In this document: positions 7,837 to 16,785 of the stretch, in pieces | Layout of the letters: the number at the start of each line of letters is the position of its first letter | How positions within the stretch are numbered: position 1 is the stretch's first letter | Assembly (NCBI GenBank): GCA_016217595.1 | Contig: JACRHS010000010.1 | Location: 229,814-293,813 of the forward strand | Origin: Opitutia bacterium | GTDB taxonomy: Bacteria > Verrucomicrobiota > Verrucomicrobiia > Opitutales > Opitutaceae | Direction of reading: 5' to 3' | DNA length: 64,000 bases | Position numbers and translations under genes: made by a program | The notes under the pieces: model-generated | Seen by the model: only the letters and a program-made list of their open reading frames with translations | Database searches by the model: none | What the model was told of the DNA's origin: nothing

Positions 7837-8300
7837 CAGGGCTTGGCCTCGGCTGACTCTGCGAGTGGGGCCTTCGTCTCACGCAAATTTCTCCGACGTC
7901 TGACTTCATCGGCAAACTGTTCGAGCCGGGCAGCCTCTTTCGCGGGATTCAGGTCAGCGCTATAATCAGGCGCGACCTCGAAGAATAGCCGGTCGTTGGC
8001 CTTATCTCTCGCCGGCAAACTCTGCTGACGCATCACACAACGCACAGTGTCGCCAACTTTGTACGTTTTGCTGGCGAGTCCATTGAACGGTGCCGCCACC
8101 ACCACCTCATGGTCCTTCCAAGTCACAACATACGCCTGATACTCCGCAGATCCTTCCGAGAAGGATAATACTTTCACGACTTTCGACGTGAAGAACTCAT
8201 GCGTCATGCGCGATTCGACTTTGTAGTCCGATTTTTCCGAGCCATGCGCGAGCGCGGCGAAGCTTAGCAACACTGCCAGATAAAATGGGGTTTTGGGCAT
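7836..8300 (-). CDS. Secreted hypothetical protein
   Basis: A 154-residue protein from the ATG at 8300, chosen because it starts directly at a signal peptide (MPKTPFYLAVLLSFAALAHG, cleavage likely before SEKS). The mature part is beta-rich and ends in a charged helix (AKEAARLEQFADEVRRRRNL) with a polar tail. I recognise no family. It is probably periplasmic. It lies between the fumarase terminator and purM and converges on fumarase; no operon partner is evident. Confidence 0.6.
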   Translation of the reverse strand: MPKTPFYLAVLLSFAALAHGSEKSDYKVESRMTHEFFTSKVVKVLSFSEGSAEYQAYVVTWKDHEVVVAAPFNGLASKTYKVGDTVRCVMRQQSLPARDKANDRLFFEVAPDYSADLNPAKEAARLEQFADEVRRRRNLRETKAPLAESAEAKP

Positions 8301-8376
8301 GGCTGTGTTGATAATGCACAAACACCTATTGTCCAGAGCTAAGCACGCAGCCAGCCACGCGCCGACAAAGCGCCGC

Positions 8377-9477
8377 TCAGCGCACTTGCAGCGTGTCGCC
8401 TTCGAAGGTGAGACCGAGCGGAGGGACGACCACGGCTTTGCGCGCGCCGTCTTTCTTCACCCAACCGGCGTGCCAGGCGTCGTAGCCGGTCGATTTCGCG
8501 GCGGCGAGCGTCGCCTCCACCAGCTCCGGCGCCACGTAGGCTGCGAAACCGATGCCTTGGTTGAAGGTCGCGTACATCTCGCGCTTCGCGATCGGGCCCG
8601 CGGTTTCGAGGAAACGGAAAAGCGCAGGCTCGGGGCGCACGTTGGTAATCTCGTACACGAAGGGCTCCTCCAGGCGCATCAGTTTGCGCCAGCCGTGGCC
8701 GGTCACGTGAGCCACGTAGTTGAGCTTGAGTCCGCGACGCTGACACTCGCGCACGAACGCCACGTAAATCACCGAGGGCGCGAGCAACGCCTCGCCGTAG
8801 CTGCGGCCGTCGCCGATGGGCGTGGCGTAGCCTTGCGGGAGCTGCGTGGCGATCTGCCGGCAGAGCGTGAGGCCGTTGGTCTGCACGCCCGACGAAGCGA
8901 GAAAAATGATGGCGTCGCCCGCCCGGACGTCGCCGACGATGCGGAGATGCTTCGGCGCGATTTTCCCGATGGCCGAGCCGGCGAGCACGATGGTCTCCGG
9001 ATTGACGATACCGCGCAGCGTGGGCGTCTCGCCGCCGCCCCAGACCGCGCCGGCCTGCCGGCAGCCCTCGGCGAAGCCCGCCACGAGATCGCCCGCGCGC
9101 TTCTCGTCGGCAAACCAGCCGGAATCACCGACGGCGGCGTGCATCGCCACCGAGATCGGCAACGCGCCACAGGTGGCGAGGTCGTTGACGATCGTCGCCA
9201 CCGTATCGATGGCGATTTCGCGGTAAAAACATTTGCCCGACTGCGCGTAGACGGCGTCGGCCACGAGGTTTTTCGTGCCGAGCCCTTCCTCGACGTGCGC
9301 GAGATAGTGGTCGGCGGCCTCGATCAGATAGGCGCTTTCGCCGCGCGTGGTCGCCGGCTCCGCGTAGCCGTGATCGGCGAGCAGCCCGGCGGTGGTGCGC
9401 GCCGCCCGCTGGCAGGCGCGCTTGAACGCATCGAGTTGATCGTAACGGACGCCGGAGGATTCGTAGCTTAAAGACAT
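8377..9477 (-). CDS. purM: Phosphoribosylformylglycinamidine cyclo-ligase (AIR synthase)
   Basis: Converts FGAM plus ATP to AIR, step five of purine synthesis. The 366-residue protein starts at the ATG at 9477 (MSLSYESSGVRYDQLDAFKR). Family features seen are GVRYDQLD at the N-terminus, the ATP-grasping DTVATIVNDLATCGALPISVAMHAAVG region, GGGETPTLRGIV, SSGVQTNGLTLCR and HVTGHGWRKLMRLEEPFVYEI. It is somewhat divergent from E. coli PurM, as in the AIR synthase-related versions of this phylum. It is third in the order purL-purF-purM on the minus strand, 76 bp after purF, so a shared transcript is likely. Confidence 0.88.
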   Translation of the reverse strand: MSLSYESSGVRYDQLDAFKRACQRAARTTAGLLADHGYAEPATTRGESAYLIEAADHYLAHVEEGLGTKNLVADAVYAQSGKCFYREIAIDTVATIVNDLATCGALPISVAMHAAVGDSGWFADEKRAGDLVAGFAEGCRQAGAVWGGGETPTLRGIVNPETIVLAGSAIGKIAPKHLRIVGDVRAGDAIIFLASSGVQTNGLTLCRQIATQLPQGYATPIGDGRSYGEALLAPSVIYVAFVRECQRRGLKLNYVAHVTGHGWRKLMRLEEPFVYEITNVRPEPALFRFLETAGPIAKREMYATFNQGIGFAAYVAPELVEATLAAAKSTGYDAWHAGWVKKDGARKAVVVPPLGLTFEGDTLQVR

Positions 9478-9488
9478 AGGAAACGACT

Positions 9489-9516
9489 GCCCACGGAACA
9501 CACGGAAGGCGCGAAG
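9489..9516 (-). repeat. Solitary, inverted tail of the interspersed repeat
   Basis: Read on the minus strand, CGCCTTCCGTGTGTTCCGTGGGC resembles the right-hand end of the ~80-bp repeat (CCTTTCGTGTGTTTCGTAGGC). It lies in the 76-bp purF-purM spacer. Identity is roughly 75-80% over 28 bases, so homology is probable rather than certain. Confidence 0.35.
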
Positions 9517-9553
9517 ACCAACCCAAATTCTTCCGGGTGTTGCGTGAGGCGCA

Positions 9554-11470
9554 TCAGTAGCTCCGGCCCTCGGATTGCTCGTAATAGTTTACGTAGGCCT
9601 GGTTCACCACGCGATAGCCGCCGGGTGTCGGATAATGGCCGGTGAAATACCAGTCGCCCGAGTGCTGCGGCACCGCGGCATGGAGGTTCTCGATGGTCTG
9701 GAAGATGATCTCCACCTCGCCATTCCACTCGATGTTTTTCGGGCGGACGAGTTCGCAGATCTTGTGGGAAATCTCCTCGGGCGTGAACGGCTCGTAGAGC
9801 GCGCGCACATGGTTGACGGTCGAGCCGCGCGGCGGTTTGGCGACCTCGGCCAGACAGCGTTGATAGATCTCGCCGAGGAGGCTGCCCTGCCCGCGCTCAT
9901 TGAGGAGAGCGACGGCGGCCTCGAAGGCGATGAACTTGCCGACCTCCGACATGTCGATGCCGTAGCAATCCGGGTAACGGATTTGCGGCGCGGTCGAGGC
10001 GATCACGATCTTCTTCGGATTGAGGCGGGAGAGGATGCGCAGAATCGAGCGGCGCAGCGTGGTGCCGCGCACGATGGAGTCGTCCACGATCACGAGGTTG
10101 TCCTTCGGCTGCACGGAGCCGTAGGTGATGTCGTAGACGTGGCTCGCGAGGTGATTGCGGAAGCTTTCCTGGCCGATGAACGTACGGATTTTCACGTCCT
10201 TGGAGACGACTTTTTCGCCGTGCGGCCAGTTGCGCAGAATCAAATCGTCGAGCAGCGCCTCGGTGAGTTCGCCGGCGCGCGCGGCGGCGAGCACGGCCTG
10301 CTTGACCTCGTTGCGGCGACGCACGCGCAGCGCCGACATCAGGCCGTAGTAGGCGACCTCGGCGGTGTTGGGCACGAAGCTGAACACGGTGTCGGCCCAG
10401 TCGCGGCCGACGGCGCGGAGCACCTGGTCGGTGAGGCCGGCGCCGAGCGCCTTGCGCTCGCGGTAGATGTCGAGGTCGTTGCCCCGGGAGAAATAGATGC
10501 GCTCGAAGGAGCACGCGGCCCGAGGCAGCGGCGCGGTGAAGCGGCTGGAGCTCAAGGCGCCGCGCTTCTTGATCACCATGACGTGGCCGGGCTCCACCTC
10601 GCGCACCTGCTCGACCGTGAGATCGAAGACGGTGCAGAGCGGCGCGCGCTCGGAGGCGAACGCCACCACCTCGTCGTTTTGGAAATAGTACGCCGGGCGG
10701 ATGCCGGACGGATCGCGCGCGACGAAGCAGTCGCCATTGCCCACGAGTCCGCAGAGCGCGTAGCCGCCGTCCCACTTCTCGGAAGCCCGTGTGAGCACCC
10801 GCGCGAGGTCGAGCTCTTCGCTGATGCGGCGCGACATCTCGGCGCCGCTCAGGCCGCGGCTGCGCAGAAACCGGAAGATGTCCTCGTGTTCCTCGTCGAG
10901 GTAATAGCCGATTTTCTCGAGCATCGCCTGCGTGTCGGAGGCGAAAATCGGATGCTGACCCTTCGCGATGAGCGATTCGTTCAGCTCCGCGGTGTTGGTC
11001 ATGTTGAAATTGCCGCAGAGCGCGAGATTCCGGGTCGGCCACGGGCTGCGCCGGAAGAACGGATGGCAGGCGGAGAGGTTGTAGCCGCCGCTGGTGCCAT
11101 AGCGCAGGTGCCCCATGAGCAGTTCGCTGCCGAAATCAAAATGCTGCTTCACCGTGTCGGCGAACTCCGGGTGGATCACGCCGGTGGCGACCTTCGCGTT
11201 AAAATCCTTCAGCAGGAGTTTGAAAATGCGGTCGAGCGGATTGGGCTTCACGCACCGCTCGCGGTACATGAACGGATCGCCGGCCGGCACATCGAGCTTC
11301 ACGCAAGCCACGCCCGCGCCGTCCTGGCCGCGGTTGTGCTGCTTTTCCATCAGGAGGAAAAGTTTGAAGAACCCCCACAGCGGGGTGCCGTATTTGGCCT
11401 GATAGTAGTCGAGCGGCTTGAGCAGGCGGACAAGTGCGATGCCGCATTCGTGGGTGAGGCGGTCGCTCAT
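9554..11470 (-). CDS. purF: Amidophosphoribosyltransferase (long form)
   Basis: Transfers the amide nitrogen of glutamine to PRPP, the committed step of purine synthesis. The 638-residue protein has an N-terminal Ntn-hydrolase glutaminase domain and a C-terminal phosphoribosyltransferase domain with VIVDDSIVRGTTLRRS, the PRPP-binding loop. The probable nucleophile is C9 (MSDRLTHECGIA), so eight residues would have to be removed, as in PurF enzymes made with a propeptide. It is over 100 residues longer than E. coli PurF (about 505), with the extra length spread through the glutaminase domain and a C-terminal extension. Lies between purL and purM. Confidence 0.93.
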   Translation of the reverse strand: MSDRLTHECGIALVRLLKPLDYYQAKYGTPLWGFFKLFLLMEKQHNRGQDGAGVACVKLDVPAGDPFMYRERCVKPNPLDRIFKLLLKDFNAKVATGVIHPEFADTVKQHFDFGSELLMGHLRYGTSGGYNLSACHPFFRRSPWPTRNLALCGNFNMTNTAELNESLIAKGQHPIFASDTQAMLEKIGYYLDEEHEDIFRFLRSRGLSGAEMSRRISEELDLARVLTRASEKWDGGYALCGLVGNGDCFVARDPSGIRPAYYFQNDEVVAFASERAPLCTVFDLTVEQVREVEPGHVMVIKKRGALSSSRFTAPLPRAACSFERIYFSRGNDLDIYRERKALGAGLTDQVLRAVGRDWADTVFSFVPNTAEVAYYGLMSALRVRRRNEVKQAVLAAARAGELTEALLDDLILRNWPHGEKVVSKDVKIRTFIGQESFRNHLASHVYDITYGSVQPKDNLVIVDDSIVRGTTLRRSILRILSRLNPKKIVIASTAPQIRYPDCYGIDMSEVGKFIAFEAAVALLNERGQGSLLGEIYQRCLAEVAKPPRGSTVNHVRALYEPFTPEEISHKICELVRPKNIEWNGEVEIIFQTIENLHAAVPQHSGDWYFTGHYPTPGGYRVVNQAYVNYYEQSEGRSY

Positions 11471-11555
11471 GGTTGCAGATGGGAAGAGAACTGAGACATG
11501 GTGAAAATGTGACCGCGGCGAGGAGAGGCCCGCCCACGAAGCGGGCTGTGGCGGT

Positions 11556-13877
11556 TCAACCGGCGCCCGGGCGCGGCAAGGCCTCCTCGATGGCGGTTTC
11601 CCAGACGCGACGCAAATCGGCCGTCGGCCAGGTGGCGGTGAACGCCTTCGTTTTGACGGCCAGCGCGCCGTCGGCGGTGACCTCGCCGATCACGGCGGCG
11701 GCAACACCCTGCATGTGCGATTCGGAAATCACGCGCAACGCAGAGGCGCCCTGCACCGCCAGCACGACGCGCCCCTGGCTCTCGCCGAAGAGCAGGCTGT
11801 CGCTGCGCGCGCCGCCTGCGGCGGCCAGATCGAGCTTGGCGCCGAAGGTGGTGTCGGGAGCAAACAACATCTCGCTGACGGCGACCAGCAGCCCGCCCTC
11901 GCTCAAATCGTGGGCGGCGAGCACCAGACCGGCGCGGATGAGCGTGCGCACGGTGTTGCCGAGGCGCTCTTCGGCGCCGAGATCGACCACCGGGGCATCG
12001 CCGGTCTTGAGCCCGTGGATCAGGCCGAGGAACTGGCTGCCGCCGAGTTCGTAGGGCGTGCCGCCGAGGAGCACCAGTTTCGTGCCGGCCTCGCGGACCC
12101 ACTGTTTGGTGATGTGCTGCTCTTTCTCAATCAACCCGACCACCGCCACGGTGGGCGTGGGATCGATGGTGCCTTCGGGCGATTCGTTGTAGAGCGAGAC
12201 GTTGCCGCCCACCACGGGCACATCGAAGAACCGGCAGGCCTCGGCCAGCCCGCGCACGCACTCCTTGAGCTGATAGAACGACTCGGGCTTGTACGGATTG
12301 CCGAAATTGAGGTTGTTGGTCATCGCCAGCGGCATGGCGCCGGCGCACGCGAGGTTGCGCAGGCACTCCGACATCGCGATGAGCGCGCCCCGGCGGGGAT
12401 TGAGATAACAGAAGCGGCCGTTGCCGTCGTTGCTGATGGCGAGAAACCGCTCGGTCTCGCCGAGGCGCACCCGCACCACGGCGGCGTCGCTGCCCGGTTC
12501 AACCACGATACCGTGATCGGCCGGCCGCGCGTACTGCCGATAAATCCACCGCTTCGAGGCGATGGTTGGATGCGCCAGCAGTTTCAGCAGCGCCGACTGC
12601 GCACCGGCGGCGTCGAGATCGGGCAGCCCGCAGACTTCGGGCGTCCACGCCGAGGTTGCGACGAAATAGGACGGCACCATCGATTCGCGGAAGTACACCG
12701 GCGCTTTGTCGGTGAGCGACGTCGTCGGCACATCCACCACGGGCACGCCGTGATGCTTCACCACCAGATGCCCGGTGGTCGTGACGGTGCCGATCTTGGC
12801 CGCCGGCACCGCCGCCTGGGCAAAAATCGCCTCGAACTCGGCCTCGCGGCCTTGTTGCACGATCAACAGCATGCGCTCCTGCGACTCGGCGAGGAGCAAC
12901 TCGTAGGAATTCATGCCCGCCTCGCGCTGGGGCACGCCGTCGAGCTCGATCTCGATGCCGGTGCCGCCCCGGCTGGCGGTTTCGCTGGTGGCGCAGGCGA
13001 GCCCTGCCGCCCCCATATCCTGGATACCGATGACAAGCTCGGACACGGCCAGCGCCGCGAGGCAGGCATCGATGAGTTTGCGCCCCAGCACCGGGTCGCC
13101 CGTCTGGATCACCGGCCGAGAGTCCGCCACCGTTTCGGTCGATTCCAGAGCCGGCAAAGCCGCCCCGCCCAGTCCGTCACGACCAGTGGGTGCGCCGACG
13201 TAGTACACGGCATTGCCCGCTCCGGAGGCCTTGCCGCTGCGAATCTGGTCGTGCCGCAGCACACCGAGGCAAAGGGCATTGACCAGCGGTTTTCCCTCAT
13301 AGCAGGGATCGAAGTAAGCATCGCCGCCCACGGTGGGCACTCCCGCGGTATTGCTGTAGTGCGCGCTGCCGGCCACGATGCCCTGCAATTGCTGCTGGGT
13401 GACGGGCGAAGACAGTTCACCGAAGCGCAACGAGTTGGTGAGCAGCACCGGCCGGGCGCCCATCGCCAAAATATCGCGCACAACACCACCCACCGCCGTG
13501 GCCGCGCCGGCCTGGGGATCGAGCGCGCTGGGGTGGTTGCGCGATTCGAGTTTGAAAGAGACCGCCCACTCGTCGCCGATGTCGATGATCCCGGCGTTTT
13601 CCTCACCGGCTTTCACGAGCACGGCCCCGAAGCGGCTGGTGTCGCCATCTTTGGTCGTGGGAAACTGTTTCAGCAACGGCCGGGTGTTTTTGTAGGAGCA
13701 ATGCTCCGACCACATTACACTGAAAATGCCGAGCTCGGTCAGCGTGGGCTCGCGATGCAGGGTGCGCTTGATGAGCTGATGCTCCTCCGGCAGCAACCCA
13801 TGCTTTTTCACAAGTTCAGGCGTAATCCTCTGGTTGAGTGCGGGAGTAGGATTTGGGGGGAGGTGGGTGACTGCCAC
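11556..13877 (-). CDS. purL: Phosphoribosylformylglycinamidine synthase subunit PurL (small type)
   Basis: Makes FGAM from FGAR, ATP and ammonia. At 773 residues it is the short type that works with separate PurQ (glutaminase) and PurS; neither is in this window. Features include the N-terminal VMWSEHCSYKNTRPLL, the ATP-site FKLESRNHPSALDPQAGAATAVGG, GGDAYFDPCYEG, QDMGAAGLACATSETASRG, the second-half repeat (NLNFGNPYKPESFYQL, VVGGNVSLYNES) and HDLSEGGLLVAVSEM near the C-terminus. It heads the purL-purF-purM run and is preceded by about 280 bp of non-coding leader. Confidence 0.95.
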   Translation of the reverse strand: MAVTHLPPNPTPALNQRITPELVKKHGLLPEEHQLIKRTLHREPTLTELGIFSVMWSEHCSYKNTRPLLKQFPTTKDGDTSRFGAVLVKAGEENAGIIDIGDEWAVSFKLESRNHPSALDPQAGAATAVGGVVRDILAMGARPVLLTNSLRFGELSSPVTQQQLQGIVAGSAHYSNTAGVPTVGGDAYFDPCYEGKPLVNALCLGVLRHDQIRSGKASGAGNAVYYVGAPTGRDGLGGAALPALESTETVADSRPVIQTGDPVLGRKLIDACLAALAVSELVIGIQDMGAAGLACATSETASRGGTGIEIELDGVPQREAGMNSYELLLAESQERMLLIVQQGREAEFEAIFAQAAVPAAKIGTVTTTGHLVVKHHGVPVVDVPTTSLTDKAPVYFRESMVPSYFVATSAWTPEVCGLPDLDAAGAQSALLKLLAHPTIASKRWIYRQYARPADHGIVVEPGSDAAVVRVRLGETERFLAISNDGNGRFCYLNPRRGALIAMSECLRNLACAGAMPLAMTNNLNFGNPYKPESFYQLKECVRGLAEACRFFDVPVVGGNVSLYNESPEGTIDPTPTVAVVGLIEKEQHITKQWVREAGTKLVLLGGTPYELGGSQFLGLIHGLKTGDAPVVDLGAEERLGNTVRTLIRAGLVLAAHDLSEGGLLVAVSEMLFAPDTTFGAKLDLAAAGGARSDSLLFGESQGRVVLAVQGASALRVISESHMQGVAAAVIGEVTADGALAVKTKAFTATWPTADLRRVWETAIEEALPRPGAG

Positions 13878-14221
13878 GGGGATATTGGGTTTTGGAGGAG
13901 AAAGGTTTCGCGCGCGGGAAAGCCGAGATTACGAGCGAAAGATGGCACGCGGGGCGTCCGCAAAAACGCGGCCGAGTCGGGCAGCTTCCATGACCGCGTC
14001 CTGCGGAGCGCGCGAACCTGGCAAGGAAGTGGCAACAACGTTGATTTTCACGGGCCGGGAGAGGGATTTGATGACGTCGTGAATCGAAAACCGGTCAAGG
14101 GTTTTATGGGTCGCCCCGAGGGAAAAGCCGCTGGTGCCAACCGCTGGCGCCCTGCCAAAAAAAAGCAGCCCCGGATAAACCGAGGCTGCTGGCCTGAAAT
14201 TCGAGTTGAGCGATGAGACGC
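13878..14221. other. Spacer upstream of purL
   Basis: Contains the terminator of the minus-strand TonB-C gene at its right end and about 280 bases of leader before purL. I saw no ORF, tRNA or recognisable riboswitch; a purL promoter must lie here but no strong -35/-10 pair stands out. Confidence 0.5.
14157..14190 (-). terminator. Intrinsic terminator of the TonB-C protein gene
   Basis: Read on the minus strand, AGCAGCCTCGG and CCGGGGCTGCT form the arms of a hairpin with a TTTAT loop, followed by eight T. It lies just past the stop at 14222. Confidence 0.85.
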
Positions 14222-14581
14222 TCAGGCGTTGCCTTCAAAACGCATCGGGATGGTGATGCGAACCTTAACGGCCTTGCCGTCTTTCTTCGCCGGCTTGAAG
14301 GACCAGCCCTTGACCGCTTCCAGCGCGGACTTGTCGAGCTCGCCGTTGGTCGACTTGGAGACGTCGGCCTGCATGACCTTGCCGTCCTCATCGATTACGC
14401 AAACCACGGCAACCAAGCCGGTGGCATCGCTAGAAGCCTTGGGCGCGACGGTGCGGACCGGCACGGGATTCTCGTCCACCTTGGTGAAGATACCGTCAGC
14501 GCTTTGAGCAGAGAGCGCGGAGGCGGCACCCAGCAAGGATGCAATCAAGGCGAGTTTCGTGAATGAGGATTTCATGTTCAT
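14222..14581 (-). CDS. Small periplasmic protein with TonB C-terminal-like domain
   Basis: The 119-residue protein has a signal peptide (KLALIASLLGAASALSAQS, cleaved near residue 26) and then a TonB C-terminal-type fold: GLVAVVCVIDEDGKVMQADVSKSTNGELDKSALEAVKGWSFKPAKKDGKAVKVRITIPMRF read in parts. This is the energy-transducer TonB_C domain without the membrane anchor and Pro-rich spacer of true TonB. Such stand-alone domains are common in Verrucomicrobiota; their role is unclear. An in-frame ATG at 14575 is an equally good start. Single-gene unit with its own terminator. Confidence 0.72.
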   Translation of the reverse strand: MNMKSSFTKLALIASLLGAASALSAQSADGIFTKVDENPVPVRTVAPKASSDATGLVAVVCVIDEDGKVMQADVSKSTNGELDKSALEAVKGWSFKPAKKDGKAVKVRITIPMRFEGNA

Positions 14582-14789
14582 CGTGAAAAGTGGGTGTCGT
14601 TTATGACGTGCTCAACAAGAAGGGATTTGCGCGGAACGTCCAGTGCTTACCAAGGCGTAGTACTACTAAAAGGTGTTGCATCCCAATAATTAGGGTGATT
14701 ACCCCAGATGGTTTCCGGGGACGGGGAATAGCATCGGCACAACCGCCGGGAACTTCAGAAAAATCTGCCGAAACCCGCGTTTTTCGCGC

Positions 14790-15743
14790 TCAGGCGCGAT
14801 TTCGCGGGTGAAACTCCGCGTGTTGCCGCAAGAGACGTTGCTCCTCGACCGCGGTATAAATCTGGGTGGTCGCGATGTTCGCGTGCCCGAGCATCTCCTG
14901 AATGGCGCGCAGATCGGCGCCGCCGCTGAGCAGATGCGTCGCAAACGAGTGCCGCAGCAAGTGCGGTTGCACCGACTTCGTGATGCCGGCGAGCTTCGCG
15001 TATTTCTTCACGAGCACGAACACCGTGATGCGCGAGATCGCCCGGCCGCGTTCGCTCAAAAACAACTGGCTGCCCGTGCGCGCCTTCACGAAACGCGGCC
15101 GCGCCGCGTCGAGGTAAGTGATCAACGCATCGCGCGCCTTGTCGCCGAGCGGCACCACGCGCTCCTTCGCGCCCTTGCCGAACACCCGCACGTAGCCGTT
15201 TTCCAAATCCACCTGCTGCAACGTCAACGCCGTGAGCTCCGAGACGCGCAGTCCGCTGGAGTAAAACAGTTCGAGAATCGCCCGGTCGCGCACCGCGTAC
15301 GCATCGCCGCCCGCCGGGGCCGCAAGCAGTCGCTCGACCTCCTCCGGCGTAAGCGTCCCGGGAAGATGGCGCGCCAGCTTCGGCCCGATGAGCAATTCGG
15401 TAAAATCGTCGCCGCGGAGTTTTTCGCGCACCAGATGCCGCGCGAGCCCGCGCAACGCAGTGAGCTTCCGCGCCAGGCTGGCCACCGTGTAATCGTTGCC
15501 GCTCAACGCGTGGATCCACGCCGTCACCTCGTCGCCCGCGACCGTGCGCCAGTCGGCCGCGCCGCGTTTCGCGAGGAAACGCGCGCACTGGTCGAGATCG
15601 TTCTGGTAGGCGACGCGTGTGTGCACCGACAAACCGCGCTCCAAGCTCAGATAGCCGATGAACGCGTCGATATCGGTGGCAAACGCCGGCGGCGCTTTGC
15701 TTTCCTCCTGACGGATGGCGGGCGCAGATAAACTTCGACTCAT
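14790..15743 (-). CDS. xerD: Tyrosine recombinase XerC/XerD
   Basis: Site-specific recombinase, most likely the chromosome-dimer resolvase that acts at dif with FtsK. The 317-residue protein has an N-terminal SAM-like core-binding domain (residues ~22-110) and a complete catalytic set: R166 (GLRVSEL), K190 (FGKGAKERVVPLG), H261 and R264 (HLLRHSFATHLL), H287 (LGHANIATTQIY) and nucleophile Y296. The standard XerC/D length is ~300, and no phage or integron genes are near, so a housekeeping Xer fits better than a mobile integrase. Xer C versus D cannot be settled from one gene. Lies 36 bp downstream of infA. Confidence 0.88.
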   Translation of the reverse strand: MSRSLSAPAIRQEESKAPPAFATDIDAFIGYLSLERGLSVHTRVAYQNDLDQCARFLAKRGAADWRTVAGDEVTAWIHALSGNDYTVASLARKLTALRGLARHLVREKLRGDDFTELLIGPKLARHLPGTLTPEEVERLLAAPAGGDAYAVRDRAILELFYSSGLRVSELTALTLQQVDLENGYVRVFGKGAKERVVPLGDKARDALITYLDAARPRFVKARTGSQLFLSERGRAISRITVFVLVKKYAKLAGITKSVQPHLLRHSFATHLLSGGADLRAIQEMLGHANIATTQIYTAVEEQRLLRQHAEFHPRNRA

Positions 15744-15779
15744 GCCGGCAGTGTTAGCGCCCGGCGGCGGGCAGACCGC

Positions 15780-16040
15780 TCAATACCGCCGGCGCTGCAT
15801 CGGGCGCGGCACCGGATTCACATCCTTCATCCGGTAGGTGATGCGCGCCTTCTCCAAGTCGTACGGACTCATTTCCATCTTCACCGAGTCACCTGCGGCG
15901 ATCTTGATGAAGTTTTTCCTCAGCTTCCCGGAAATGTGCGCGAGCACAATGTGCCCATTGGAGAGCTGCACCTTGAACATCGTGCCCGGGAGCACGGCGA
16001 TGATTTTGCCTTCTACTTCGATCGATTTGCCGTCGGACAT
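15780..16040 (-). CDS. infA: Translation initiation factor IF-1
   Basis: An 86-residue single S1/OB-fold protein that binds the ribosomal A site with IF-2 and IF-3 during initiation. The sequence is typical ([64 protein letters not shown] read in pieces). It has a 14-residue C-terminal extension ([13 protein letters not shown]) beyond the usual ~72 residues. It is upstream of the xer gene on the same strand rather than in a ribosomal-protein operon. Confidence 0.95.
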   Translation of the reverse strand: MSDGKSIEVEGKIIAVLPGTMFKVQLSNGHIVLAHISGKLRKNFIKIAAGDSVKMEMSPYDLEKARITYRMKDVNPVPRPMQRRRY

Positions 16041-16191
16041 AATTAGCTACGAACGGCCAAGCCGGAGTTGGTTTGATACATACGGTGAGGGTGGATGTCA
16101 GTGCGGGGAAAGCCTTGAAAGGGCGTAAAGCACCCGCCTAAGTCAAGGTTTTACTCGGCGGACGTCCCGCCGCACTGCCGACCGCCGCTTC

Positions 16192-16722
16192 ATGGATGCT
16201 TCGCCCGCCACGCCTTTGCCCTGCCCGTTCGAGAAAAAATTTCCGTCGCAACTGATCCGCGACGACACGTTTTTCATGAGCCTCGCCTACAACCAGGCCA
16301 TCGACGCCTGGCGCCGCGACGAGGTGCCCATCGGCTGCGTGATCGAACGCGACGGCGAACTCATCGCCAGCGCCCACAACACCGTCGAAGGCGCGCACGA
16401 CCCCACCGCGCACGCCGAGATGCTCGCCCTCACGCAGGCCGCCGCGCACCTCGGCGACTGGCGCCTGAGCGAAGCGACCGTGTATGTGACCAAGGAGCCC
16501 TGCCCCATGTGTTCCGGCGCGATGCTGATGTCGCGCGTGAAACGCGTCTGTTACGCCGTGCCCGATCCGAAGATGGGCTGCCTCGGCGGCGCGACCAACC
16601 TCAACGACCTGCCGCGCGTCAACCACCACCTCGAGCTCACCGCCGGCGGCGTGCTGGAGCCAGAATGCCGCGAGCTGCTGCAAGCCTTCTTCCGCCTGAA
16701 ACGCAGCGAAGCGGAGCAGTAA
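16192..16722 (+). CDS. tadA: tRNA-specific adenosine deaminase TadA
   Basis: Deaminates A34 to inosine in tRNA-Arg(ACG). The 176-residue zinc enzyme shows H74-A-E76 (DPTAHAEMLAL) and C104-x2-C107 (KEPCPMCSGAM), the zinc ligands and catalytic Glu, with EVPIGCVIERDG and HNTVEGAHD before them. The conserved region begins near residue 27 (FFMSLAYNQAIDAW); the 26-residue N-terminal lead is of a kind seen in related proteins, so the ATG at 16192 is kept, with 16276 as an alternative. A general cytidine/guanine deaminase is less likely given the EPCxMC and length. Confidence 0.88.
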   Translation: MDASPATPLPCPFEKKFPSQLIRDDTFFMSLAYNQAIDAWRRDEVPIGCVIERDGELIASAHNTVEGAHDPTAHAEMLALTQAAAHLGDWRLSEATVYVTKEPCPMCSGAMLMSRVKRVCYAVPDPKMGCLGGATNLNDLPRVNHHLELTAGGVLEPECRELLQAFFRLKRSEAEQ

Positions 16723-16785
16723 GCAACGTTCCCTCCCGCCACCAAACGTCCGGCTTCCGCATCCGCGGGCAAACTACCGCGCCGC

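Noticed and set aside
9575..11494. Long plus-strand open frame opposite purF
   Set aside because: Antisense shadow: purF has full catalytic motifs on the other strand, and the antisense product is Glu/Val/His-rich without any motif.
11715..14216. 833-codon plus-strand frame opposite purL
   Set aside because: Antisense shadow of purL; it simply runs on into the purL leader.
14790..15743. Integrase of a genomic island
   Set aside because: Length, motifs and housekeeping neighbours (infA, tadA) fit chromosomal XerC/D; no attachment repeats or phage genes are near.
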